From Methylomicrobium lacus_A (GTDB lineage: Bacteria > Pseudomonadota > Gammaproteobacteria > Methylococcales > Methylomonadaceae): 64,000 nucleotides of DNA. The translations under genes and the position numbers were made by a program. Shown one piece after another: positions 24,241-33,119 of the stretch. The DNA lies in assembly GCF_041897535.1 (NCBI RefSeq), contig NZ_CP169217.1, positions 2,790,001 through 2,854,000 of the forward strand, read 5' to 3'. The notes under the pieces were generated by a model. That model saw only the letters and a list, made by a program, of their open reading frames with translations, had not been told where the DNA came from and made no database searches. Within the stretch, counting starts at the first letter, position 1. The number at the start of each line of letters is the position of its first letter.

Positions 24241-27200
24241 TCAAGGCGTTGTAAAAACAACATCTACCCAATAGTTGGCACTATTATAGGTGTTGGCGGG
24301 GAAAGCACTGGTAGAGCCATAGACGTACACTCCATCGCCGCCCGAAATTCCGTTAGCTAAGGCATGAAGTGGAGGATTGTCAACGCCGGCGGTCGCAAAA
24401 TAATTTAGACCAACGCTATAGTGGCCGACGTTGGTATGATATGAGACCACATATACAGTACCGGCGGTAATGGCCACGGGGGAGCTGAAGCTCATTTGCT
24501 GCCACCCGGAAGCGGTTTCTCCACTGAAGGTGACCGAGGCCAAGTTAGTGCCGGTGCTGCATGAAGAGTTGTCGCAACTCCACAAGTTACCGACATGGGT
24601 ACCGGTGTTATTACTGGACTTGTAGAAGCGAATACCCGTGATTTTGCCACTGACATCAGATTTAAATTTTACACCCAACTCTACCGCGCTATCAGGGCCG
24701 CTATCGACCACAGCCGGAATGGTTGTGCTCGGCCAAATGCTTGTTGTAGCCGTGGCCACAGTGATGCTCAAAGCTTTATTAGCCGTTATGGCAGGGTTGG
24801 CAGAATCGGTTACCTGGGCGGTGAACGTATACGTCGCGGCCGTGCTGGGTGTGCCGCTAATGACACCGCTACTGGATAAGCTCAGACCTGGGGGCAGCGA
24901 GCCTGCGCTGATCGACCAGGTGTAAGGCAGTGTTCCACCGATCGCCGCCAAACTCGCAGAATAGGAGATGTTCACCGTTCCGTCCGGCAGCGCCGTGGTG
25001 GTGATGCTCAGCGCCGCGGTGTTTACCGTCAGAGCCGTAGTGCCACTCACGCTCCCGGTCGTCGCGGTGATCGTCGCGCTGCCCGCGCTGACACCGGACG
25101 CAAGTCCGCTGCTATTGATGGTGGCTACCGCCGTAGCCGAGGAAGCCCATGTAACCTGGCTGGTGATGTTCTTCGTGCTACCGTCCGAATAGGTTCCGGT
25201 CGCCGCAAATTGTTGCGTCGCACCGACCGCAATCGACGGATTCGCCGGTATCACCGAGATCGACTGCAGCGTTGGTGCGGGGCCAGTACTGAACATCACA
25301 TCCACCCAATAGTTGGAACTATTATAGGTGTTGACGGGGAAAGCACTAGTAGAGCCATAGGCGTACACTCCATCGCCGCCCGAAACTCCGTTAGCTAAGG
25401 CATGAAGTGGAGGACTGTCAACTCCGGCGGTCGCAAAATAATTTAGACCAACGCTATAGTGGCCGACGTTGGTATGATATGAGGCCACATATACAGTACC
25501 GGCGGTAATGGCCACGGGGGAGCTGAAGCTCATTTGCTGCCACCCGGAAGCGGTTTCTCCACTGAAGGTGACCGAGGCCAAGTTAGTGCCGGTGCTGCAT
25601 GAAGAGTTGTCGCAACTCCACAAGTTACCGACATGGGTACCGGTGTTATTACTGGACTTGTAGAAGCGAATACCCGTGATTTTGCCACTCACATCAGATT
25701 TAAATTTTACACCCAACTCTACCGCGCTATCAGGGCCGCTATCGATCACAGCCGGAATGGTTGTGCTCGGCCAAATGCTTGTTGTAGCCGTGGCCACAGT
25801 GATGCTCAAAGCTTTATTAGCCGTTATGGCAGGGTTGGCAGAATCGGTTACCTGGGCGGTGAACGTATACGTCGCGGCCGTGGTGGGTGTGCCGCTAATG
25901 ACACCGCTACTGGATAAGCTCAGACCTGGGGGCAGCGAGCCTGCGCTGATCGACCAGGTGTAAGGTGGTGTTCCACCGATCGCCGCCAAACTCGCAGAAT
26001 AGGAGATGTTCACCGTTCCGTCCGGCGGCGCCGTGGTGGTGATGCTCAACGCCGCGGTGTTTACCGTCAGGGCCGTAGTGCCACTCACGCTCCCGGTCGT
26101 CGCTGTGATCGTCGCGCTGCCCGCGCTGACACCGGACGCAAGTCCGCTGCTATTGATGGTGGCTACCGCCGTAGCCGAGGAAGCCCATGTAACCTGGCTG
26201 GTGATGTCCTTCGTGCTACCGTCCGAATAGGTTCCGGTCGCCGCAAATTGTTGCGTCGCGCCGACCGCAATCGACGGATTCGCCGGTGTCACCGAGATCG
26301 ACTGCAGCGTGGGTGCGGGGCCAGTGCTGAGCATCACATCCACCCAATAGTTGGCACTATTATAGGTGTTGGCGGGGAAAGCACTGGTAGAGCCGTAGGC
26401 GTAAACACCGGCACTAGCAGGCGCGATTAGCGAACCGTTCGTGAAGGGTGAGACAAAATAGCCGTCACCCGCAGAATAGGCTTGATTGCTGTGGTAGGAG
26501 GCAACGTAAGTTGTGCCTGCCGCGATCTGAACTGGCTGCGAGAATAGGACCTCCTGCCAACCGCTTGCCGTTTCGTTGGCGAAAGTGGCGCTAGCAAGCA
26601 ACGTTCCCGTCGACGACCACAAATTTCCTGTATGGGTGCCCGTATTTATTGAGTTCTTCCAGAAACGAATGCCAGTGATAGTGCCCGAGGTCGAAGCTGA
26701 AAATTTTATACCGAGTTCGACCGGGTTGTCGCTGTAGGTATCGATATCGGGGACAGCCGTATTCCCAAATAGGTTGGAACTCGCTGTTACACCAATGCTG
26801 TTCCCAGCCTGAGGGGTCTCCGAGTTGAGGCTGTCGTCAGTCGCGAGAGACATGATTGTGTGCGATCCGGCCGTGGCATTCCAGGTATAGCTCCAGTTTG
26901 TCGTGCCGGATGCCCTGAACCATGTTTTGCCACCGTCCACTGACACCTCGACCCCGGCAACCTGCCCACCTATGTCACTTGCGACGCCGCTGATGGTGAC
27001 TGGTTGGCCTTCCGAGAAGCTGGATCCGGTGCTAGGCATCGAGATCGAAGAGGTGGGAGGCGTCGTGTCCGTGGACTTGACCGCTGCGATCAGTCCCGCC
27101 TGTAACGAGCCCGGCTGCACGCCCATATCGGCGAGCAGGTTCACCATGGCTTGTTGGATGTCCGGATCGGTCGGCGTTGGCGGCCCATCGTGCTCCGCAC

Positions 27201-28674
27201 TCAACCCCCACGACCAGAAGACGGTGCCCGCGCCGAATACCAGTGCGCTGCTGCTCGGGTTACGGTACATCGTCAAATTATGGGTCGCCGTACCATTGCC
27301 GGTCCTTGAGCCATAGTCGAGGAGGTACGTATCCACACTTAGCGTTGTCGATGACAGGGCTATCAGACCTTCTGGAGCGAAACCGTTGTCCGGGGACGCA
27401 TCCCATTCGTAGCCGAGGATATTCTGGGTAAGGCTCCAACTATTGCCCGATGCGAGCTTCGAGACATTCGGGGTATTGCGCCAAAACCGCAATCGGCTCA
27501 TGGCGTAAGGGACCTGAATGGCGTCGGAGCGGTAGGAGTCGACCTGAAAAATCGTGCCGGTCAAATTGTTTTCGGGCTTTCCTCCGTCGGCGGGTGGACT
27601 GAACCTCGGATCGCGCCATGTCCCGGTCCAAGTCCAGATCGGACTTGCGTCCAGCGGGTCGAGCGGAGCGTTGTGCCGCGTTTCTTTGTAGCAAACGAGC
27701 GTGCGATAAGGCGTTGCGCTGCCGTCGATGCTGGGCTCCCAGCGGGTTTTCCAATAGACTTCGTTTCCACTCATAAAGACAAGATTAACGCCGGCGTCGC
27801 GCGCCGCCTCTACATTTGCACGCGCCGTGGTGTCCCAATATTCGTCATGGCCGGTGGACGTGAAGACATTATGCTGATGCAACAGCGAAGGGGACCGAGC
27901 GGTATCCACTTCGGCAATGTATGAGACGTCGTAGCCATTCTTTTCTAACCAATATATCGCGGCGTACTCGGCACCAAAAAGAAAGTCAGTCCAACTAGCG
28001 GCTGTTCCCACTCCGTCGCGGGTCGCGATGGGTCGGTTGTAACTCACCTTATAGGCACGGCCGGCAGCCGAATCCCCACCCGGGCCATTACCACCATACA
28101 AATTGGCGCCGCCCCAGCCGTTATATGCATGCCACGTCGTGTCCGATGTCTGGAAAAGGATGTCGCTGGTCGACTCATCGGCGCGGACAATAAATGGAAT
28201 GTGGTTCTCATTGCTGGTGTTGTTTTGATCCACAAGATGGGCTATATAAACGCCGGATACCGCGGTGCTGGGAACTGCCCATGATGCCGTAACACTCCAA
28301 TTGCCCGCATCAACCTCGCCGGTCGTCGAATTGGTCACGGGAGCGGGCTGACTTTGAGAGCTATTCTTGTTAATCGTCGTAATCAATCTGGCGCCATTCC
28401 CTTGGTAATAACCAAGGCGATAGATATCGATACGCCAATTATTCGTGCCAGATTGAATTTTGAAATCGACCGTAGAGCCATGGTTGATGCTAATGTCGGT
28501 CGTGAAGCCTTGGAGAGTTGTTGAGCCTGGTCCATTAAGATCCCACAGGCTCGCAGGAGTGCCTTGTAACTGATTCTCAGTGACAATCGCGTTTTGCGCA
28601 AACGCACTGTTAATGGCGATTGCCATAACAAGAAGTGACGTCAGCAAAACTTTCATCATTGTATCTTTTTTCAT
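24241..28674 (-). CDS. Large secreted protein: DMF-deamidase-like domain with Ig-like and DUF4082 repeats
   Basis: This 1477-residue protein has a signal peptide (residues 1-26, ending NSAFA). Residues about 30-510 resemble the large-subunit domain of N,N-dimethylformamidase (for example VDFKIQSGTNNWRIDIYRLG, FTSTGHDEYWD, NLVFMSGNEVYWKTRWE). After it come an Ig-like module (about 535-635), a DUF4082 domain (about 640-780), then two near-identical units of Big_2, He_PIG (PPYTWSISAGSLPPGLSLSS) and DUF4082. The beta-rich repeats suggest an extracellular adhesive or carbohydrate-facing stalk, with the N-terminal domain as the active head. The stop follows the last DUF4082 directly, with no sorting domain. 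Whether it has amidase activity is unknown. Confidence 0.8.
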   Translation of the reverse strand: MKKDTMMKVLLTSLLVMAIAINSAFAQNAIVTENQLQGTPASLWDLNGPGSTTLQGFTTDISINHGSTVDFKIQSGTNNWRIDIYRLGYYQGNGARLITTINKNSSQSQPAPVTNSTTGEVDAGNWSVTASWAVPSTAVSGVYIAHLVDQNNTSNENHIPFIVRADESTSDILFQTSDTTWHAYNGWGGANLYGGNGPGGDSAAGRAYKVSYNRPIATRDGVGTAASWTDFLFGAEYAAIYWLEKNGYDVSYIAEVDTARSPSLLHQHNVFTSTGHDEYWDTTARANVEAARDAGVNLVFMSGNEVYWKTRWEPSIDGSATPYRTLVCYKETRHNAPLDPLDASPIWTWTGTWRDPRFSPPADGGKPENNLTGTIFQVDSYRSDAIQVPYAMSRLRFWRNTPNVSKLASGNSWSLTQNILGYEWDASPDNGFAPEGLIALSSTTLSVDTYLLDYGSRTGNGTATHNLTMYRNPSSSALVFGAGTVFWSWGLSAEHDGPPTPTDPDIQQAMVNLLADMGVQPGSLQAGLIAAVKSTDTTPPTSSISMPSTGSSFSEGQPVTISGVASDIGGQVAGVEVSVDGGKTWFRASGTTNWSYTWNATAGSHTIMSLATDDSLNSETPQAGNSIGVTASSNLFGNTAVPDIDTYSDNPVELGIKFSASTSGTITGIRFWKNSINTGTHTGNLWSSTGTLLASATFANETASGWQEVLFSQPVQIAAGTTYVASYHSNQAYSAGDGYFVSPFTNGSLIAPASAGVYAYGSTSAFPANTYNSANYWVDVMLSTGPAPTLQSISVTPANPSIAVGATQQFAATGTYSDGSTKDITSQVTWASSATAVATINSSGLASGVSAGSATITATTGSVSGTTALTVNTAALSITTTAPPDGTVNISYSASLAAIGGTPPYTWSISAGSLPPGLSLSSSGVISGTPTTAATYTFTAQVTDSANPAITANKALSITVATATTSIWPSTTIPAVIDSGPDSAVELGVKFKSDVSGKITGIRFYKSSNNTGTHVGNLWSCDNSSCSTGTNLASVTFSGETASGWQQMSFSSPVAITAGTVYVASYHTNVGHYSVGLNYFATAGVDSPPLHALANGVSGGDGVYAYGSTSAFPVNTYNSSNYWVDVMFSTGPAPTLQSISVIPANPSIAVGATQQFAATGTYSDGSTKNITSQVTWASSATAVATINSSGLASGVSAGSATITATTGSVSGTTALTVNTAALSITTTALPDGTVNISYSASLAAIGGTLPYTWSISAGSLPPGLSLSSSGVISGTPSTAATYTFTAQVTDSANPAITANKALSITVATATTSIWPSTTIPAVVDSGPDSAVELGVKFKSDVSGKITGIRFYKSSNNTGTHVGNLWSCDNSSCSTGTNLASVTFSGETASGWQQMSFSSPVAITAGTVYVVSYHTNVGHYSVGLNYFATAGVDNPPLHALANGISGGDGVYVYGSTSAFPANTYNSANYWVDVVFTTP
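24266..26341 (-). repeat. Tandem 1038-bp duplication inside the secreted-protein gene
   Basis: Positions 24266-25303 and 25304-26341 are the same sequence with only scattered substitutions; the landmark ACCCAATAGTTGG recurs at exact 1038-nt offsets, a third time at 26342. Each unit is 346 codons and encodes DUF4082, Big_2 and He_PIG. Exact in-frame length and very high identity indicate a recent unequal-exchange event, and the copy number may vary between strains. Confidence 0.92.
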
Positions 28675-28728
28675 CGTTGTATCTCATAGAGAATTAACAT
28701 AATAGCGAAAGCACAAAACTGCATCTGC

Positions 28729-29184
28729 TTAATTATTCGGCATTCTCGGCGGTCCGTGGTTGACTGATGACTCTCTCTTATCTTCTGGGAATTTATCGAA
28801 TTTAACCCGCTTCGCGTCCTTGATTATCGGCTCGACAATCGCCGACAATTGGGTAGGAGAAAGACAATTTTGGGATAGCGCCACCGTGACTTGATCATTA
28901 AAGATTGCCAAGCTGTTCGGCATTGCTGCCCTTAGTGCATTGCCGTGGCTTTTTTCCTGTCTTGCGACCGTCAGCGCGTTAGGAACGGCTTGGCGGGCCT
29001 GACCATAATTAAGGCTGACAAAGTCAGCCCGGTGCTGCCAATAAGAGTTCGCGTTCTGGGTTATTGCGGATGCGCTAGCCTTGAGGGTTTCTAAAATTTG
29101 GGTGCAGTCGTTGGTCGGCGCGGCATTAGCCGCAGCCGATGCGGTCGCAAGACTAGCCGTAACAACTAGGATGAGAGTTTTCAT
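28729..29184 (-). CDS. Secreted hypothetical protein
   Basis: This 151-residue product has a clear signal peptide (MKTLILVVTASLATASAAAN, cleavage after ANA near residue 21). The mature part is about 130 residues, mostly helical, with two cysteines near residues 27 and 106 that could form a disulfide, and a basic, Pro-rich tail. AGGA 6 nt before ATG 29184 supports the start. No family was recognised. It is 54 nt upstream of the large secreted protein and in the same direction, so the two may be co-expressed and exported together. Confidence 0.65.
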   Translation of the reverse strand: MKTLILVVTASLATASAAANAAPTNDCTQILETLKASASAITQNANSYWQHRADFVSLNYGQARQAVPNALTVARQEKSHGNALRAAMPNSLAIFNDQVTVALSQNCLSPTQLSAIVEPIIKDAKRVKFDKFPEDKRESSVNHGPPRMPNN

Positions 29185-29928
29185 AGCTGATCCTAAATAG
29201 GTTCGTTAATCGAATGGGTTCGTTAATCGGAAAATACATGTGCTCATTAGGGTATATTCCGGTAGTTATTACAAAACGCGAATATTCTCTCGGAACTAAA
29301 AAGCGTGCGTATCGCGACTCTGTCTTCCGTATCTTACTGAGGATCCTCGTGATTTTCTGAAAGCCCATATTGTTGTAAGAGAAAAAAGTTTTCCGATGTT
29401 CCCTAATGTTAACCGTGCTAAATTTATCTTGCGTCAATAGCAAGATAAATAATGGCGAACCTTATCGGTGCACACGGTAACGCTCAACACGAAGCTGCTC
29501 AAGGAAACAAGGCTTATCGAAGATTTTCTCTAAATTCAGTCTTGCAATAATTTTCTGCCATTGAAAATTTCGATGAAGCGCTCATAACTTTATCTTTGTT
29601 TGGTTGCAATTCAATAATCATACGCATCTTAATATGTTACCATTTGAAAATAATTTCCCTTTACTTGTGATTAATACTCTAACGCTTAACAATAAATAAA
29701 CAGGCATATGTGAATTAAGCCCTTTGGCCTACTCTTCCCGTCAGAAAACAATATCTGTCAACTTTTTGCTAAGCGCTAACCTATGTTTCCTCTGCATATT
29801 TCCACAAAATTAAAGAAATGTCTGTACGTTAGCGAACAATAGAGGTGATGCCGAAAAATTGAACAGCCGGTTAAGTGGAACACCTACTACTTTTGAATGT
29901 CCAGAAAGTCGATAAAACGGAGCGGAAG
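29185..29928. other. AT-rich intergenic region
   Basis: This is about 740 nt of distinctly AT-rich sequence without a supported gene. A 96-codon frame on the minus strand (29153-29443) lacks family resemblance and a ribosome-binding site. The stretch near 29850-29900 may be the outer end of the IS3-type remnant that follows. Confidence 0.4.
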
Positions 29929-30066
29929 ATGTCAATCAAAATGGGAAGAAAACATTCGCCGGCTTTCAAAGCCAAAGTCGCCATGGCAGCGTTGGCGGGA
30001 GATAAAACCATGGCGCAACTGGCTCAGGAATACGAAGTTCACGCGAACCAGATAACCGGGGGGTAA
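29929..30066 (+). pseudogene. Remnant of an IS3-family OrfA transposase
   Basis: The 45-codon frame begins MSIKMGRKHSPAFKAKVAMA and continues with MAQLAQEYEVHANQITG, the N-terminal helix-turn-helix of IS3-family OrfA proteins. Where the family normally reads ITGWKRKL, the sequence has extra G residues, shifting frame into a stop at 30064-30066. The next bases still encode KRKLTECAAEVF in another frame, so homology runs to about 30110 and then breaks off. Neither the rest of OrfA nor OrfB is present. Confidence 0.8.
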
Positions 30067-30189
30067 GCGAAAGCTGACGGAATGCGCGGCCGAGGTCTTT
30101 CGGGCAATGGGGCACGGGCAATGGGGTCGTTCAAAGTAGCATAGATCATTATCATTCAAGATGATTAAATGTAAGACCCCGTCGTGCTC

Positions 30190-31056
30190 AAACTCGGTAA
30201 GCTGTCCGGCCATACCGACAAACTGTTCGTGGTCGACCAACAGGATGTCGTGAAAGGCGTGCTGCCGCTGTCGCGCCTGTTGACGCACTCGCCGATTCTA
30301 TTCGTCGCAGACGCGATGGTGACCGATTTCGTGCAGTTTCAGGTCGACCAGGACGCCTCCGAAGCCTCGCGCGCTTTCGAACGCTACGATCTGATCTCGG
30401 CGCCGGTCGTCGACAGCAAAGGCCGGCTGCAAGGGCGGCTGTGCGTGGACAGCATCCTCGACTTTATCCGCGAGGAAAACGACGAAGACCGGCTGATCCA
30501 GGCCGGCGTCTCCGAGGAAGAAGACCTGTTCTCCAGCGTCTGGAAGAGCGCCCGTAACCGCTGGTCATGGCTGCTGATCAATGTCACGACCGCCTTCCTC
30601 TCGACCCGCATCATCGGCCTGTTCGAAGATACGATCCTGCAACTGGTCGCCTTGGCCTCACTGATGCCGATCATCGCCGCGACCGGCGGCAATACCGGCA
30701 ATCAGACCAGCATCCTGATCATCCGCTCGCTGGCCCTGGGGCAAATCACCCCGCTCAACGTCAGGCGGCTGATCAGAAAAGAGCTGTCCCTCGCCTTGCT
30801 GAACGGCACCTTCATCGGCCTGGTGGTCGGTTCGGTCGCCTATTTCCTGTACCGGGACCAGGCGCTGGCCGGCGTAATGGCGCTCGCGATGTTTTTGAAT
30901 CTCCTGGTCGCGGTCGTGGCAGGCCTTGCGATTCCGCTGCTCCGGCATAAGTTCGACAAGGACCCCGCCGCCGGCGCGACCGTGATGCTGACTTCGATTA
31001 CCGATGCGATGGGATTTTTTATCTTCTTGGGACTGGCGAGTGTGTTTTTGTTATGA
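30190..31056 (+). pseudogene. 5'-truncated second copy of mgtE
   Basis: This 867-bp block aligns without gaps to 17747-18613 of the complete mgtE. It lacks codons for the whole MgtE_N domain and the beginning of the CBS region but keeps most of the CBS pair and all transmembrane helices. I count 17 base differences, of which 15 are synonymous and two change residues (Pro to Ser at the boundary, Lys to Gln). The frame is open from GTG 30184, so a 290-residue pore-plus-CBS product could be made, but no ribosome-binding site or promoter was seen. It starts directly after the IS3 remnant. Likely non-functional, though its divergence pattern is that of a selected gene. Confidence 0.85.
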
Positions 31057-31142
31057 AAGCCGGCGCGCACTTGGTCTGACAGAATCAAACTTTAGGTTTG
31101 GGTTGAACGTGTTATTGACGGTCTTAGTTCGGTCAATTGCGA

Positions 31143-32657
31143 GTAACCGTTCACGCCCCCGAAGCCGAAGGCAAGCAAGCTAAAGCTGGGAATGGCAACC
31201 GGAAGGAGACATGCCCCTCCATCACCCCTTGCCAGCAAACCGTCCGCAGGGTCTGATAGACATTGACCTTGAGCCGCTTGCACGTCTCAATCAGGGACAA
31301 CATCATCGGCCGAAACTGATTGCCCCGATGTGATTGCGTGAAGAAGCTGATTTTCCGCCAAATGACATACGGTCGCAGACTTTGCTCCGCAGCGTTGTTC
31401 GTCATCGGCACGCCTTGATATTTCAAAAACGTCCACAGCCGTGGGCTGTCGCGCAAAAGCTTGCGACAGGCGTGGCCGGTGCGCGTATCGCCATGGGTCG
31501 TTGCGGTGCGTTCCAGGGTGGCTTGAAAATGTTGGCGTAAGCGCTGCAAACGCCTTCGGTACAGCAAGGATTGGCAACCGCTGTGCTGCCAGCGCTTGCC
31601 GCAGTGCACCACCAGGCGGGCCAGGCGCAACAGGTAAGTGCCGTCTTCCCCGGCTTGTCCCGAACGTCCGGAGATTTTCTCCAGGTTGCGGATGATGTGT
31701 GCCCAGCAGTACTGATGCCGGTCGGCGTCATAATCGTTGTAAGCGCCGTGCCGGTCGGTGACCAGAATGCCGTCGAAATCGCCCAACAGTTCCCGGGCCG
31801 CCTGTTTGCCGCGCGAATAATGGGTCATAAAATAAGCCGCCTGCGGCGTGCTCAAGGACCACAGCCAGTAGCGGCTCTTCCCGCGAAAATGGCTGGTTTC
31901 ATCGGCGTGAGCCACGCCTGCATCACGCACCTGGTCGCCAATCTGTTGGTAGACGGGCAACAGCCAGTCGATCACCGGCGCTTGGGCTTCGCTGATCGCG
32001 CCCAAGCTGAAATCCAGCTGCCACTGCTCCGCCAACAGGCTCTCGATTTGACGCAGACTCAAGTGGTATTGGCTGTTCAGCAGACTGATCCAGGCGATCA
32101 AGCCGGGGCCCATTTGCCCGCTCGGCACGTCGTCCGGCAAGGCCGCGCGATGACGCGCCTTGCACTGTCTGCAACACCCGCTATAACAACGGTGCTCGAC
32201 CACTTGGTAACGCACTTCCGGCAAGTCGAAAACTTGATGTCGGCGATAGCCGTCCATGACGACCTCGCCGCCGCAAGCACACTGGCTCTGCGGATAATAA
32301 TGTTCGATCCGATCCACCGCTGAGGCATCCAGCAAAGCGCGTTCGTGCTTGCCATGCCCCGGCTGCGCGCCTTTCGCACGCCCGGTCGGTTTTTTCGACG
32401 GCCGCTCTGCGCGTTGCTTGGGGCTGTCTTGCGACGGCGGCTTTGAGGAGTTCTCCGAATGCGTATTGAGCTGCTCTTCCAGCTCCGCTTGCCGTTTTTG
32501 CAGTTCGACCAAAAGCTGCCACAGCGCGGCAATGAGTTGCTGCGCTTCTTCGAGGCTCTGCGGGACTGGCGCCGGTTGACTGAGATCGATAACGAGTTTT
32601 GACATATCGCAATTTTCTAACAAGCGGCCTGGCTTTGGCAAGGGCGTGAACGGTTAC
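31143..32657 (-). mobile_element. IS66-family element, copy B (1515 bp)
   Basis: It has the same inverted repeats, length and orientation as copy A. The 8-bp target duplication AATTGCGA is perfect (31135-31142 and 32658-32665). The insertion hit the sequence that follows the truncated mgtE. Because copies A and B are in direct orientation 8.9 kb apart, recombination between them would delete the intervening secreted-protein genes and the truncated mgtE. Confidence 0.95.
31151..32605 (-). CDS. IS66-family transposase (TnpC type), copy B
   Basis: The product is identical in sequence to that of copy A over its whole length, including the zinc-binding cysteines and the DDE core; only silent or non-coding bases differ (for example one in a Leu codon near 32535). 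The start at MSKLVIDLSQ (32605) is chosen for the same reasons as in copy A. The frame is intact, so either copy could supply transposase for both. Confidence 0.95.
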   Translation of the reverse strand: MSKLVIDLSQPAPVPQSLEEAQQLIAALWQLLVELQKRQAELEEQLNTHSENSSKPPSQDSPKQRAERPSKKPTGRAKGAQPGHGKHERALLDASAVDRIEHYYPQSQCACGGEVVMDGYRRHQVFDLPEVRYQVVEHRCYSGCCRQCKARHRAALPDDVPSGQMGPGLIAWISLLNSQYHLSLRQIESLLAEQWQLDFSLGAISEAQAPVIDWLLPVYQQIGDQVRDAGVAHADETSHFRGKSRYWLWSLSTPQAAYFMTHYSRGKQAARELLGDFDGILVTDRHGAYNDYDADRHQYCWAHIIRNLEKISGRSGQAGEDGTYLLRLARLVVHCGKRWQHSGCQSLLYRRRLQRLRQHFQATLERTATTHGDTRTGHACRKLLRDSPRLWTFLKYQGVPMTNNAAEQSLRPYVIWRKISFFTQSHRGNQFRPMMLSLIETCKRLKVNVYQTLRTVCWQGVMEGHVSFRLPFPALACLPSASGA

Positions 32658-32769
32658 AATTGCGATCATTCGACAATGTTAAGCCAATAGCGGGTTCCTA
32701 CCTCAAAACTGTCATTTAACATTGGAAATAACCTGACGTAAAGAAACGTAGCAGAATTTGTGGATCGAG

Positions 32770-33096
32770 TTAATTTGTTTTGTTAGTGCCTTTATTTTCT
32801 TGGTCTTCAATTTTTTTAAGTGTATTAGGAATAAGAGTTTCGCTAAAGCCAGCAACGAAGCATATTGATAATATAGAAAATATTCCTGCATTTCCTTTTG
32901 TTAGTGATGTAAAGATGAGATCTGCTTTCAGCAATGTCAATATAGCTATCCCTCCTAGGAGTGAAAAAATTAATCTTTCAGATCCATAAAGAAAATACAT
33001 GGCATTATTAAGAGCTTTTTCAAAAATAACTCTTTTATTCGTATTGATACTGATAATAACCCTCCAAAACCAGAAAATGTAACGCCGTATAAATAA
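32770..33096 (-). pseudogene. 3' remnant of a membrane-protein gene
   Basis: The frame from 33096 to 32770 contains one ATG (33000) giving 76 residues: hydrophobic, with YGSERLIFSLLGGIAIL and AGFSETLIPNTLKKI at the end. A GFSE-x-x-x-P ending after two helices is typical of a widespread class of bacterial membrane proteins whose upstream part reads GFGGLLSV. That part is visible here, but in another frame (about 33085-33020). The sequence is therefore probably the frameshifted 3' half of the gene whose 5' half lies beyond the IS4 element at 34571-35056. Confidence 0.5.
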
Positions 33097-33119
33097 TCAA
33101 AAAGAGCCTTGTTTTAACT

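Noticed and set aside
24241..26430. The 1038-bp repeats were considered as a CRISPR-like or phage array
   Set aside because: They are long, in-frame protein-coding units without spacers.
29153..29443. A 96-codon minus-strand frame upstream of the small secreted-protein gene
   Set aside because: It overlaps that gene's signal-peptide region, has no ribosome-binding site and no recognisable motif.
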